64,000 bases of DNA from Chitinophaga niabensis (lineage in GTDB: Bacteria; Bacteroidota; Bacteroidia; Chitinophagales; Chitinophagaceae), in contig NZ_CP154260.1 of the NCBI RefSeq assembly GCF_039545795.1, positions 563,001-627,000 of the forward strand, given 5' to 3'. The first letter of the stretch is position 1. Every line of letters begins with the position of its first letter. The position numbers were made by a program, and so were the translations under genes. Positions 26,178 through 36,153 of the stretch are shown piece by piece. The notes under the pieces were generated by a model. It was given only the letters and a program-made list of their open reading frames with translations. It was not told the origin of the DNA and made no database searches.

Positions 26178-28025
26178 ATGCGCAACTGTACTCAGCTATT
26201 AATACTGGTATTCAGCTTTATTTATACTACTGTGAACGCACAAACGAAAACTGATCTGTTGGTGATCGGTGGCGGTGCAAGTGGTACAATGGCTGGAATT
26301 CAGGCCGCCCGTATGGGCACTAATACACTGATCATAGAAGAAACTACCTGGCTTGGAGGCATGCTTACTTCCGCAGGGGTATCTGCCATTGATGGTAATA
26401 ACAGGATGCCTTCTGGTTTATGGGGAGAGTTCCGTTCTCATCTTTATACTTATTATGGTGGTCCTGCTGCAGTATACACCGGTTGGGTGAGTAACTGTTT
26501 ATTTGAACCGCATGTAGGCAATGATATATTAAAGAAGATGGTGGCTGCCGAACCCAAACTGCAGATCGCTTATCAAACCAAATGGCAATCCATCCGCCGC
26601 CTGAATGATCGTTGGGAAGTAACCATCCTGCAGGGAAAGAAGAAAAGCACCATAGAAGCAAAGCTGGTGATAGATGCCACTGAGCTGGGAGATGTAATGG
26701 CAGCCGCAGGTGCAAAGTATGATATCGGGATGGATAGCCGTGATGAAACAGGAGAACTGCAGGCGCCCGAAAAAGCCAACGATATTATACAGGACCTTAC
26801 TTATGTAGTGGTACTGAAAGATTATGGCAAAGGCGCCAACAAAACCATTCCCAAACCGGAAGGATACAATGCGGCTGAGTTTGCCAAAAGCTGCGATGTA
26901 TCTGATCCTGCTTCTTTTGATTCTCCGGATAATAACTGCCATCATATGATGCAGTACGGCCGCTTGCCGAATAATAAATACATGATCAACTGGCCGAAAT
27001 CCGGCAATGATTTTTATCTCAATATTATTGAGCATACACCTACAGAAAGGGAGCAAGCCCTGAAAGCTGCGAAACTGCACAGTTTGCGCTTTATCTATTA
27101 CCTGCAGACCGCGCTCGGCTACAAACATTTGGGCATTGCGGACGATGAATTTCCTACAACTGATAAATTACCCATGATCCCTTATCACCGGGAGTCCCGC
27201 CGTGTAAAAGGAGAGGCTGTGTTAACAGTGAATGAAGTGTCCAGGCCTTATGAAAAGACCTTGTATCGTACGGGCGTGGCTGTAGGGGATTACACCATAG
27301 ATCATCATCATGAAAAGAACCAGGCAGCACCAAAGATTGATTTCGTAAAGATCCGTGTGCCTTCTTATAATGTTCCTTTAGGCAGTCTCATACCAAAAGG
27401 AGTGGAAGGATTGATCGTAGCGGAAAAGAGCATCAGTGTTACGAATATCGTAAACGGCGCTACCCGTTTGCAACCTGTGGTATTAGGCATTGGCCAGGCC
27501 GCAGGTGCCCTTGCAGCCATTTCCCTTCAGCAAAATATGGCACCTCGCCAGGTAGTGATCAGATCAGTACAACAGGCACTGCTGGATGCTAAAGCTTACA
27601 TCATGCCTTTTATTGATGTACCTGCGGAGAGTACGCATTTTGCTGCTATCCAGCGCATTGGCGCTACCGGTATTCTAAAAGGAACAGGTGTTCCTTATCA
27701 ATGGGCCAACCAAACATGGTTCTACCCGGAGAAGATCATTACACGTTATGAACTTACAGAAGGCCTTCGCTCTTATTATACTTCCCTGTTGAATTACTGG
27801 GGCGCATCCGGCGATCCTTTAACACTGCAATTCCTGCTGGAACTTTTTGATAAAGCAGGTACTAAAGTAACATTGCAACAAGTGGAAGCGGATTGGAATA
27901 AACTGGCGCTTGCCGGAAAACCTGTTGCCACACTGGAACTCAACAGAAGCACTACAGCTGTATTAATAGACTATTATTTGAAGCCATTCCAAAAGGGCGT
28001 GGACTTTAGCGGACAATTCAATTAA
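26178..28025 (+). CDS. Exported FAD-dependent oxidoreductase with SLH-like C-terminal module
   Basis: 615 residues with a signal peptide (residues 1-21). DLLVIGGGASGTMAGIQAA contains the dinucleotide-binding GxGxxG (31-36), and a second FAD contact fits KLVIDATELGDVMAAAG. This is the FAD_oxidored type seen next to Bacteroidota glycan loci; the substrate is usually unknown. Residues about 478-533 (DVPAESTHFAAIQRIGATG, FYPEKIITRYELTEGL) resemble an S-layer-homology repeat: a DVP opening, a GI-x-G turn, an F-x-P and a TR-x-E. First gene of the long operon; 27 bases before SusC. Confidence 0.83.
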   Translation: MRNCTQLLILVFSFIYTTVNAQTKTDLLVIGGGASGTMAGIQAARMGTNTLIIEETTWLGGMLTSAGVSAIDGNNRMPSGLWGEFRSHLYTYYGGPAAVYTGWVSNCLFEPHVGNDILKKMVAAEPKLQIAYQTKWQSIRRLNDRWEVTILQGKKKSTIEAKLVIDATELGDVMAAAGAKYDIGMDSRDETGELQAPEKANDIIQDLTYVVVLKDYGKGANKTIPKPEGYNAAEFAKSCDVSDPASFDSPDNNCHHMMQYGRLPNNKYMINWPKSGNDFYLNIIEHTPTEREQALKAAKLHSLRFIYYLQTALGYKHLGIADDEFPTTDKLPMIPYHRESRRVKGEAVLTVNEVSRPYEKTLYRTGVAVGDYTIDHHHEKNQAAPKIDFVKIRVPSYNVPLGSLIPKGVEGLIVAEKSISVTNIVNGATRLQPVVLGIGQAAGALAAISLQQNMAPRQVVIRSVQQALLDAKAYIMPFIDVPAESTHFAAIQRIGATGILKGTGVPYQWANQTWFYPEKIITRYELTEGLRSYYTSLLNYWGASGDPLTLQFLLELFDKAGTKVTLQQVEADWNKLALAGKPVATLELNRSTTAVLIDYYLKPFQKGVDFSGQFN

Positions 28026-28052
28026 TTCCTACTCACCTAATCAACGATTATT

Positions 28053-31000
28053 ATGGATGTTTTATCTACCAAAAGAAGTATGGTCAGATGGTTGCTATGC
28101 CTCGCTATTCTGATAGCGCCATCCATCCACACCTACGCACAGACAGGCAATGTTAGCGGAACGGTTACGGATGAAAAAGGAGGTTCCATACCAGGTGTTA
28201 CGGTGCAGATCAAAGGCACCTCACTTGGCACCAAAACAGATGTGACCGGTAAGTTCTCTTTACCGTTGAAATCAGCATCAGCCACGTTAGTATTTAGCTT
28301 TATCGGCTTTCAGACAAAAGAAATTACAACAGGCCCTGCGGCCGATCTTAAAGTAACACTGGCAGAATCTGCGAGTGGTTTGAATGAAGTGATCATAGTA
28401 GGGTATGGTAAACAAAAGAGACAGAACGTAATCGGTTCTGCTGTACAGATCAGTGGTGATCAGCTGAAACAAGCGCCCACCATGAATCTTACGAATGCTT
28501 TGGCCGGCCGTTTACCTGGTCTTACCACTTTACAGCAATCCGGCCGCCCGGGTGCGGATGATGCAACTTTGCGCATCCGTGGTGTGGCTACGTATAATGG
28601 CAACCAGGCTCCGCTGGTGATCATTGACGGGGTGCCGCGTTCTTCTTTCGGTACGCTGGACCCTGCTGAGGTGGAATCCGTTACATTGCTGAAGGATGCT
28701 GTGTCTACCGCAGTATATGGTTTGCAGGCAGCGAATGGTATTATCCTCGTTACCACTAAACGTGGTAAAAGCGGTAAACCACAGATCACCTATGATGGCG
28801 GTTTACAGGTAACTTCCAATACGCGTTTCCCTAAATTCCTCGATGGCCCGGACTATATGTACTGGTACAATAAAGGAACGGATATGGATAATGATTACCT
28901 GGACCATACCGGCGCATTCCCTGTTCCTTACGTGTATACAAAAGAACAGATAGAGGCGGTACGCAATGGTACCAATACCAATCCGTTGCTGGGTAATACT
29001 GACTGGGTAGGTAAACTGGCAGACAACACCGCCATTTCACATCAGCATAACGTAACAGTAAGAGGTGGTACAGATAAAGTGAAGTATTTCACCAGTGCCG
29101 GTTTCCTGGATCAGAACGGGGTGATTGAAAACACCGGTTTTAAACGTTATAATGTTCGGTCCAATATTGATGCGGAATTGAATGATATCTTCTCTGTGTC
29201 AGTAGACCTCGGTGTTCGTCAGACTAACACCCGTACACCTGGTATTTCTCCGGATAATACGGCTTACCTGAACCCATTCTACCAGGCAGTGCGTATGCTC
29301 CCTAACATGCCGGAGTATGCACCGAATGGTTTGCCGGTTGCTTATAACAGTAATGCGGGCTGGGTGAATCCAATTGCATCTGTACAACAATCCGGTTATC
29401 AGAACGGCCAATCCAATATCTTCCAGGGTAATATCACTTTCCGTGCAAAGATACCATGGGTAAAAGGCCTGGAAGCAAAAGTGCTGGCTGCGTATGATAA
29501 GACCAGTACAGAAAATAAAAGCTGGCTCACACCTTATACTTTGATGGGCCGCGCAAGGGATCAGACTACAGGCGATTTTGTAATGCTGAACACTTTACCG
29601 GGTATCACAAGAACTACCCTGCGCCAGTCTTACAGCCAAAACTTCCGTAAAACATTCCAGCCCAGCATCACCTATAATCAAACCTTTGGTGACCATGAGA
29701 TCAGTGCATTGGCGTTGTATGAATTTGGCCAGGGCAGGAATAACGTGTTCTCTACAGGCGCGAGCAATTTCCCTTTGACGGATATTCATGAGATCGACTA
29801 CGGCGGCCAGGGCCCGCTGGATATCATTACACCTACAGGCAGCAGCGGACTGGATTCAAGGGCTGGTTATGTTGGCCGTATCAACTACGTATATAAGGGA
29901 AAATACCTGGTAGAATTAGCTACCCGTTATGATGCCTCTATCAACTTCCATCCCGATTACCGCTGGGATTATTTCCCTGCAGCGGCAGTGGGTTGGATCG
30001 TGAGTAAAGAACCTTTCTTTGAAAAAGCAAAAGGAGTGGTGGACTTCCTGAAACTGAAAGCCTCTTTAGGGCGTTTGGGTAATGAGTCTATCTCTTCCTT
30101 CCAATATCTGCAAACTTACCAGCTGACTACCGATCCGGTGATCGTGCTGGGGGGCAAACCAACTGCTGCTATTTATACCAGTGCACCTCCTAACCCTTCT
30201 ATTACCTGGGAAACAGCTAAAGTAACCAATGTGGGTTTTGAGTCTTTATGGCTGGATGGTAAACTCGGATTTGACTTTGAATATTTCTATAAGCTCACCA
30301 CCAATATCCTGGCGGGCCAGGCAGGTTTATTCCCACCAACCATCGGCGGCTATTATCCTGCTACCGTAAATTCAGGTATTATGGATAACCGCGGATTTGA
30401 TCTGCAGATCCGTTACAATAACCATGTTGGTAAACTGGAATATGGTGTTACCGGTAACTTCAATTGGGCAAGGAATAAGATCATCCGTATGGATGAAAAC
30501 GCTTCCACGCCTGAGTGGCTGCGCCGTGTAGGTAAACCGCTGGGTACCAAATTCGGTTTTGTGGCAGAAGGTATGTATCAGAACTGGGAGGAAGCAGCCA
30601 ATGCACCTTCACCAAGTGCTGGTGTAGTGGCGCCGGGTTTCTTCAGGTATAAAGATATTAATGGCGATGGCCGTATCACCCGTACAGATGATTTCGTGGC
30701 TATCGGCCGCAGCAATCTGCCGGAGATCATGTATGGCCTCAACATCTACCTGAAATATGGTGGTTTTGATTTCTCTGCCTTATTACAGGGTGCTGCGCTC
30801 AGCAGTGTGAACCTGGCGGGTACTTATGAAGGTTCCAGTGGAACTTCCGGTGTAGATGATAACACACCTTTCACAAGATCTTTCTACGGATATGGTAATT
30901 CTCCCTACTTCCTGGTAGAAGGAGCGTGGACGCCTGATAATCCGAATGCTGAATTCCCGCGTCTTTCTGCTTATAAAGCACCATTGACTGCTCACAATGC

Positions 31001-31247
31001 ACACATCAACTCAGGCTGGATCCGTGATGGTGGTTATCTGCGTGTAAAATCCATGCAACTCGGATATACCATTCCTGTTAGCTGGATGAAACAGGCAAAG
31101 ATCCAGCAGTTCCGTGTCTATGTTTCAGGCTTCAACCTGTTCACATTTGACAAGCTCAAATACCTGGATCCTGAGATGCCGAACGTTAACAACGGTTTCT
31201 ATCCGCAACAACGCATTTTATCAGCAGGTGTAAACCTTTCATTCTAA
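28053..31247 (+). CDS. SusC/RagA TonB-linked outer-membrane transporter
   Basis: 1064 residues: signal peptide (cleavage near TYAQ), a CarboxypepD_reg-like domain (about 33-110; VSGTVTDEKGGSIPGVTVQIKG), a TonB-box-like EVIIVGYGKQKRQN, plug (LAGRLPGLTTLQQSGRPG, LRIRGVATY, LVIIDGVPR, ANGIILVTTKRGKSG) and barrel ending VNLSF. No STN domain, so it is not tied to an ECF/FecR pair; control probably comes from the divergent ROK protein. Imports an oligosaccharide or similar nutrient with the SusD protein encoded 11 bases downstream. Confidence 0.94.
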   Translation: MDVLSTKRSMVRWLLCLAILIAPSIHTYAQTGNVSGTVTDEKGGSIPGVTVQIKGTSLGTKTDVTGKFSLPLKSASATLVFSFIGFQTKEITTGPAADLKVTLAESASGLNEVIIVGYGKQKRQNVIGSAVQISGDQLKQAPTMNLTNALAGRLPGLTTLQQSGRPGADDATLRIRGVATYNGNQAPLVIIDGVPRSSFGTLDPAEVESVTLLKDAVSTAVYGLQAANGIILVTTKRGKSGKPQITYDGGLQVTSNTRFPKFLDGPDYMYWYNKGTDMDNDYLDHTGAFPVPYVYTKEQIEAVRNGTNTNPLLGNTDWVGKLADNTAISHQHNVTVRGGTDKVKYFTSAGFLDQNGVIENTGFKRYNVRSNIDAELNDIFSVSVDLGVRQTNTRTPGISPDNTAYLNPFYQAVRMLPNMPEYAPNGLPVAYNSNAGWVNPIASVQQSGYQNGQSNIFQGNITFRAKIPWVKGLEAKVLAAYDKTSTENKSWLTPYTLMGRARDQTTGDFVMLNTLPGITRTTLRQSYSQNFRKTFQPSITYNQTFGDHEISALALYEFGQGRNNVFSTGASNFPLTDIHEIDYGGQGPLDIITPTGSSGLDSRAGYVGRINYVYKGKYLVELATRYDASINFHPDYRWDYFPAAAVGWIVSKEPFFEKAKGVVDFLKLKASLGRLGNESISSFQYLQTYQLTTDPVIVLGGKPTAAIYTSAPPNPSITWETAKVTNVGFESLWLDGKLGFDFEYFYKLTTNILAGQAGLFPPTIGGYYPATVNSGIMDNRGFDLQIRYNNHVGKLEYGVTGNFNWARNKIIRMDENASTPEWLRRVGKPLGTKFGFVAEGMYQNWEEAANAPSPSAGVVAPGFFRYKDINGDGRITRTDDFVAIGRSNLPEIMYGLNIYLKYGGFDFSALLQGAALSSVNLAGTYEGSSGTSGVDDNTPFTRSFYGYGNSPYFLVEGAWTPDNPNAEFPRLSAYKAPLTAHNAHINSGWIRDGGYLRVKSMQLGYTIPVSWMKQAKIQQFRVYVSGFNLFTFDKLKYLDPEMPNVNNGFYPQQRILSAGVNLSF

Positions 31248-31258
31248 AAAGTACAGCG

Positions 31259-32965
31259 ATGAGTATAATATTTTCAACAATAAAGAGATCGTTTTTACTG
31301 GCCGGCATTGTGGTACTGGCGCATGGCTGTAAAATTGATATACCGCTTACCAATAAATATACGGAAGAAGCCATCTACAAGAACCCGGCGAATATGGAAC
31401 TGTACATCGGCGGCATGTATTCGGAGTTCAATACTTTCCAGTTCGGCCAGTTCCCTATTGGTTACAGTAATGCAACGGACGCACTTACAGATGTGATGAA
31501 ATATACTTCCACCACTTCCGGTAACGGAACGGTGAATATCCTTGCCATGGATGCCAGCCGTGTAGATGCTGCCGGCCCGCAACTGAATTACTGGAGTGCT
31601 GGTTATTCCCGTATCCGCAAACTCAATGAATTTATTTACGGCCTTTACAAATATGCAAAGGTGAGTGAGGAAGAGAAAGCTTTGTATGAAGCAGAAGCCC
31701 GTTTTATCCGTGGATACGTATACTTCTGGCTGGTGAAATTACATGGCAGTGTGGTGATCATGCCTGAACTGGATGGTTATAGCAATAAGGACAATGCCCG
31801 TTCCAGTGAAGATGATTGCTGGAAATACATTGCAGCAGATTTTGCTTATGCCGCAGAAAAGCTGCCTGTTACACAACCGGCTGCACGTGCAGGCCGCGCT
31901 ACAAAAGGCGCTGCTTATGGTATGCTGGCCCGCACATGGTTATATGCTGCTTCCATTGCAGAATACGATAAGAAATTATACAACCAGGACCCCTTAACCG
32001 GTGTGCCTGCTGCCAACGCTCCTGCTTATTACAAGAATGCAGCAGATGCCGCTGCGGAAGTGATCAAACTGGCAGACCAGGGCACTTATGCGCTGGAAAG
32101 CAATTTTGCCGCTATCTTCCTGAAAAAGGATTCCAAAGAATCCCTCTTCAAACTGGATTACATCGCACCGCAATTCACGCATCAGTTTGATCTGGGTTTT
32201 GCACCTCCGGGTGATATTCCTGGTCAGGGATTGGTGTATGGTGTGCCTACCGCAGAATTGGTGAACGAATTTGAAATGGCAGATGGTTCCAAATTCTCCT
32301 GGAGCAATGCCACCCAGGCTGCCAATCCCTATGTTGGCCGTGAACCCAGGTTCTATGCCACTATCCTTTATAATGGCGCTCCCTGGAAAAGCAGGACCAT
32401 CAATTCACAGGCTGGTACCGGTGTGGAAAACTTTATAGAATATGCTGCTTCCCCTGAACCAAAAAGAACAGTGACGGGCTACTACATCAAAAAGATGCTG
32501 GATTCCACTAATACAAATTTTGTGGTGAACAAGAGCACACAAAGCGCTATCGAAATGCGCTATGCAGAAGTATTGCTGATTGCTGCAGAAGCCAGAACAA
32601 AGATCAATGATCTCTCAGGTGCTACTACAGCACTGGATGCGCTGAGGAACAAACGTGGTTTGCCTGGCACAACAGCCGGCGATGCTGCACAACTGATGAC
32701 AGCTATTGAACATGAGCGTAAAGTAGAACTGGCATTTGAAGGACATCGTTACTGGGACCTTCGCCGCTGGCGTAAAGCACACACTGTATTGAACGGTGTG
32801 AAATTCACCGGCCACAGGATCACGCCACAAGGTGCAGGCTGGAAATATGAAGTAGTACCGGCAGATAATGTTAATCGCCAGTTTACACCTGCTTTGTATT
32901 ACATCCCCATTCCGGTAGACGAGATCCAACGTAATGCCGCCATGAAACAAATCCAGGGTTGGTAA
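31259..32965 (+). CDS. SusD/RagB-family substrate-binding lipoprotein
   Basis: 568 residues with a lipobox (LAHGC). The N-terminal NPANMELYIGGMYSEF, helical repeats with EARFIRGYVYFWLVKLHG, and the C-terminal EMRYAEVLLIAAEARTKI, LRNKRGLPGT, HERKVELAFEGHRYWDLRRW and YYIPIPVDEIQRN are standard SusD landmarks. It partners the preceding SusC. The ligand cannot be read from sequence; the operon content points to an N-acylated amino sugar or a modified glycan. Confidence 0.94.
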   Translation: MSIIFSTIKRSFLLAGIVVLAHGCKIDIPLTNKYTEEAIYKNPANMELYIGGMYSEFNTFQFGQFPIGYSNATDALTDVMKYTSTTSGNGTVNILAMDASRVDAAGPQLNYWSAGYSRIRKLNEFIYGLYKYAKVSEEEKALYEAEARFIRGYVYFWLVKLHGSVVIMPELDGYSNKDNARSSEDDCWKYIAADFAYAAEKLPVTQPAARAGRATKGAAYGMLARTWLYAASIAEYDKKLYNQDPLTGVPAANAPAYYKNAADAAAEVIKLADQGTYALESNFAAIFLKKDSKESLFKLDYIAPQFTHQFDLGFAPPGDIPGQGLVYGVPTAELVNEFEMADGSKFSWSNATQAANPYVGREPRFYATILYNGAPWKSRTINSQAGTGVENFIEYAASPEPKRTVTGYYIKKMLDSTNTNFVVNKSTQSAIEMRYAEVLLIAAEARTKINDLSGATTALDALRNKRGLPGTTAGDAAQLMTAIEHERKVELAFEGHRYWDLRRWRKAHTVLNGVKFTGHRITPQGAGWKYEVVPADNVNRQFTPALYYIPIPVDEIQRNAAMKQIQGW

Positions 32966-32987
32966 GGTTTTACCTGTTCACACAAAA

Positions 32988-34676
32988 ATGCAAACTATGA
33001 AACGTATCAGTTCATTTATCATATTCACCATGGCTGCCGGCAGTTTATTTACTGCCTGCCGCAAAGCGGATGAGATCAAACGTAATCCGGCAAATACCCT
33101 CAGCGATATTTACGCCACCAAAGATGGCAATGGCCGCGACCGTTTATTTAATCCCCGTTATAGCAACGATACCATCTATTTCGACATCCCTTATTACTTC
33201 CCGGAAGATTCCGATAATGAGATGGATCTCACAAAGATCATCCTGCGCGGATCTGTTCCTTCTGATTCATACATCACACCTGCTATTGGTGTATTTACTG
33301 ATCTCTCCAAACCTTACAGCTTCTCTGTTGTTGCAGGTACCGGTGAAGTAAAGAAGTATGTGGTGATAGCAAAGAAAGTGGGTAACCTCGTTTTATCCAA
33401 TGTGAAAGTAAAATATACAGATGGCAGCGGTGCAGCACAGGAATTGGATGGTGTTCAGCAACCCAATGGTGAAATATTGTTCTATGTATTACCCGGAACG
33501 GTGCTGAATAATGCGAAGGTATCTTATGAGATCAACAAACATTCCACTGCTTCCATTGCAAATGATGCTGCAGTTGATCTGTCACAACCCCTTCCTTTAA
33601 CCATAACAGGAAAAGACGGTGTAACTAAAACCTACACCCTGAAAACCGCAGAGCCCATCAAACTGGCTTATGGCGTTGGTATCAATCGCCAGCTCTGGGC
33701 TAAAGCGGGTTCCGATTTTGGTTTTACCGCAAATAACGAAGTAAGCATTGCAGTAAGCGGAGACCACCTGATCCTGGTAAGAAGAACGAACCCTTCCAAG
33801 TTCAGTGTATACAATCGCTTCACGGCAGCATATGTACAGGAGATGTACAATCCTTTCGGATCTCAATTGTCTTTCCAGATGGTGGAAGATACAGTAGGTA
33901 ACCTGCTGGCGGCCTCCTGGGCTCCCAAGAATGCCAAGTTTATACTCTACAAGTATAAGAACGCATTAGATGCTGCGCCTGTGAAACTGATAGAGTGGAC
34001 TAACAACAATCCCGCAGCTATTTCACTGGATGGTGGCGTAGGCCGCAGGGTGAATATCTATGGTAACCTGGATGGTAATGCCGTGATCATGGCACCGGCT
34101 GGTCAATCCAATATCATTTTCAGATGGAGGGTACAAAATGGTGCAGTGGTGAGCCAAACACCTGAAACATTAACTTATACCGGCCTTGCCAACGGCGCAA
34201 CCAACTTTGGATTCTATGCGGAAGCACAACCGGTTTCTGCAGGAGCTAATGCAGACTACTTTATCAATTACCAGTTTGATATAGCATTGGTGAACGGAGC
34301 TACACAAGGCAGAACAGTAGCATTTGCAAATGAGGTAGGTAACTTCGGTATCTTCCACATGCCTACCGCTTACACCCGGTTCAATAATGCAAATTATCTC
34401 GCTATTGTGAAGTATGTAGCCTCCTACGATCTGAACCGCATACATACTTGCTTGTTTGATGTTACCAACACTTCCAGGTTAGGTACTTCTTCCGCAGATC
34501 CAAACTACGCTACGTTCAATGTATTTACTTCTGCAGAACAGAACGGTACACTGAATGGTAACGGTACAGCAGATATCTGTATAGGTTTTTCTCAGAACAA
34601 AGAAAGGATGCAGGTGTATACATTGCTCACCAACGGTGGCATTGTAGCACATGAGTTCACTACTTACGCAAAGTAA
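32988..34676 (+). CDS. DUF5018-like surface lipoprotein
   Basis: 562 residues, lipobox LFTAC. A second Met three codons in (32997) is an equally good start. Residues about 35-230 look like two beta-sandwich modules of the DUF5018 type (YSFSVVAGTGEVKKYVVIAKK; LTITGKDGVTKTYTLKT), and the C-terminal 300 residues are beta-rich and may form a propeller-like fold. Position right after SusCD fits a surface glycan-binding protein (SGBP-like) that helps capture substrate. Function inferred from position only. Confidence 0.7.
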   Translation: MQTMKRISSFIIFTMAAGSLFTACRKADEIKRNPANTLSDIYATKDGNGRDRLFNPRYSNDTIYFDIPYYFPEDSDNEMDLTKIILRGSVPSDSYITPAIGVFTDLSKPYSFSVVAGTGEVKKYVVIAKKVGNLVLSNVKVKYTDGSGAAQELDGVQQPNGEILFYVLPGTVLNNAKVSYEINKHSTASIANDAAVDLSQPLPLTITGKDGVTKTYTLKTAEPIKLAYGVGINRQLWAKAGSDFGFTANNEVSIAVSGDHLILVRRTNPSKFSVYNRFTAAYVQEMYNPFGSQLSFQMVEDTVGNLLAASWAPKNAKFILYKYKNALDAAPVKLIEWTNNNPAAISLDGGVGRRVNIYGNLDGNAVIMAPAGQSNIIFRWRVQNGAVVSQTPETLTYTGLANGATNFGFYAEAQPVSAGANADYFINYQFDIALVNGATQGRTVAFANEVGNFGIFHMPTAYTRFNNANYLAIVKYVASYDLNRIHTCLFDVTNTSRLGTSSADPNYATFNVFTSAEQNGTLNGNGTADICIGFSQNKERMQVYTLLTNGGIVAHEFTTYAK

Positions 34677-34686
34677 AAACGCAACA

Positions 34687-36078
34687 ATGAAAAGAACTAT
34701 AAGCGCCCTGCTGGCGATCATCATGATCTCTGCAGTAGCCTGTAAGAAAAATTCAGATCCTGCTCCACCGGCTCCCGGTGGAGGGGATACTGTTATCACA
34801 CCCAAAAGGGATGTGATTGCATGGGTGGATGCACGCTCCAATGTATTTGGAACATACGGCCGCCTCAACGATACTGCTAATATCAAAACCGTACTGGATA
34901 CCCTCCAACAGGTAGGTGTGAACGGACTGGTAATTGATGTAAAAGGCAGCAGCGGGTACACCATGTATCCCAGTGCCTATACTAAACAGGTGACCACGCA
35001 GGATGGCAAATCCATCACTGCCGGCGTGGATTATGTTGGCTATATGATCCAGGAAGCGCGCAAACGCAACTTCAAGGTATATGCCTCTATTGTCACCTTT
35101 GTGGAAGGAGATGGTGCCCGCAACTCCGGAACAGTGTTTGATGATGCCAACTTCAGGAGTAAGTTCGAAAGTATTGTATGTGATGTTAACGGCAATCGTG
35201 TTCCCATCACTTCTACCGGCAGGAATGCATTTGTAAATCCTGCACAACCGGAAATACAAACCCGTGCGCTCAATATCATCAAAGAGATCTGTACCAAATA
35301 TACCTTTGATGGCCTGATCCTGGATTATTGCCGTTATACAGACATCGACGCGGATTTCTCTGATTTCTCCAAAGCAGAGTTCATCAAATACCTGGAAGCA
35401 AACTACCAGGACAATGATGCGAAGAACATGAAGTTCCCGCAGGATATCGTTGCCACCTGGAGAACTAACGCGGGGCAAACACTGCCTAACACTTTAGGAA
35501 AGTATTACAAGAAATGGCTGATGTACCGTTGCCATACTATCCAGCAATTCTTTATCAAAGCAAGGCAGGCGGTAAAATCCGTGAAGCCGGATATGAAGTT
35601 CGGTACTTATGTAGGCGCATGGTACACTACTTATTACCAGGTGGGTGTAAACTGGGCCAGTAAAGATTATGATCCTTTCAACGACCAGGAGCTGCGTTTC
35701 GACTGGGCTTATCCCAAATACGGTGAAACCGGTTATGCAGAAAACCTGGACCTCCTGATGACAGGTAATTATTTCACACAACTCAAATTGGCAGACAATC
35801 CCGCTACCGCGGGACTGAAATACCATTGGTGGAGTGTGGAAGGTTCTCTGATAGGAGGGATGTATATCACCCGTAATAAAATGCCGTTGTATGGTAGTAT
35901 TGATATGGGGAATGTGGATTGGGCATCACAGGCGGATATCTCTAAAACCATTCAATACATTTTAGGGAAAGCCAGTGGTGGTGTGATGTTGTTTGATGTG
36001 GTGCACATTTACGCACCGCAGTATAACAGGTTGAAACAACCATTATGGGAAGCTGTCAGGAACGGGTTGAAAAAATAG
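34687..36078 (+). CDS. GHL10-like family 10 glycosylhydrolase-like lipoprotein
   Basis: 463 residues from the ATG at 34687, which gives a lipoprotein signal with lipobox AVAC (Cys19); an upstream in-frame ATG at 34651 lies inside the previous gene and would spoil the signal. The TIM-barrel start is clear (VIAWVDARSNVFGTYG, TLQQVGVNGLVIDVKGSSG, YTMYPSAY), followed by ARKRNFKVYASIVTF, FDGLILDYCRYTD and a late GGVMLFDVVHIY. This is the glycosylhydrolase-like 10 (DUF187-related) fold. Acidic residues in LILDYCRYTD are in a typical catalytic position, but the specificity is unknown. Ten bases after the DUF5018-like gene. Confidence 0.75.
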   Translation: MKRTISALLAIIMISAVACKKNSDPAPPAPGGGDTVITPKRDVIAWVDARSNVFGTYGRLNDTANIKTVLDTLQQVGVNGLVIDVKGSSGYTMYPSAYTKQVTTQDGKSITAGVDYVGYMIQEARKRNFKVYASIVTFVEGDGARNSGTVFDDANFRSKFESIVCDVNGNRVPITSTGRNAFVNPAQPEIQTRALNIIKEICTKYTFDGLILDYCRYTDIDADFSDFSKAEFIKYLEANYQDNDAKNMKFPQDIVATWRTNAGQTLPNTLGKYYKKWLMYRCHTIQQFFIKARQAVKSVKPDMKFGTYVGAWYTTYYQVGVNWASKDYDPFNDQELRFDWAYPKYGETGYAENLDLLMTGNYFTQLKLADNPATAGLKYHWWSVEGSLIGGMYITRNKMPLYGSIDMGNVDWASQADISKTIQYILGKASGGVMLFDVVHIYAPQYNRLKQPLWEAVRNGLKK

Positions 36079-36108
36079 TTACGAATCACAGAATGGACAA
36101 TGAAGCAT

Positions 36109-36134
36109 AAGCTGCCGGTGAAAGCCGGCAGCTT
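36109..36134 (+). promoter_or_regulatory. Perfect intercistronic hairpin
   Basis: AAGCTGCCGG (36109-36118) and CCGGCAGCTT (36125-36134) form a 10-bp perfect stem with a 6-base loop between the GHL10-like and DUF5009 genes. No T-run follows. It may reduce read-through or mark an RNA processing or stability boundary within the operon, and it argues against a start at 36100 for the next gene. Confidence 0.6.
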
Positions 36135-36153
36135 ACTAAGTGTACAAATCAAT

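Noticed and set aside
36100..36153. An upstream start for the DUF5009 gene at 36100
   Set aside because: The added residues would be encoded by a perfect hairpin and precede the normal family start.
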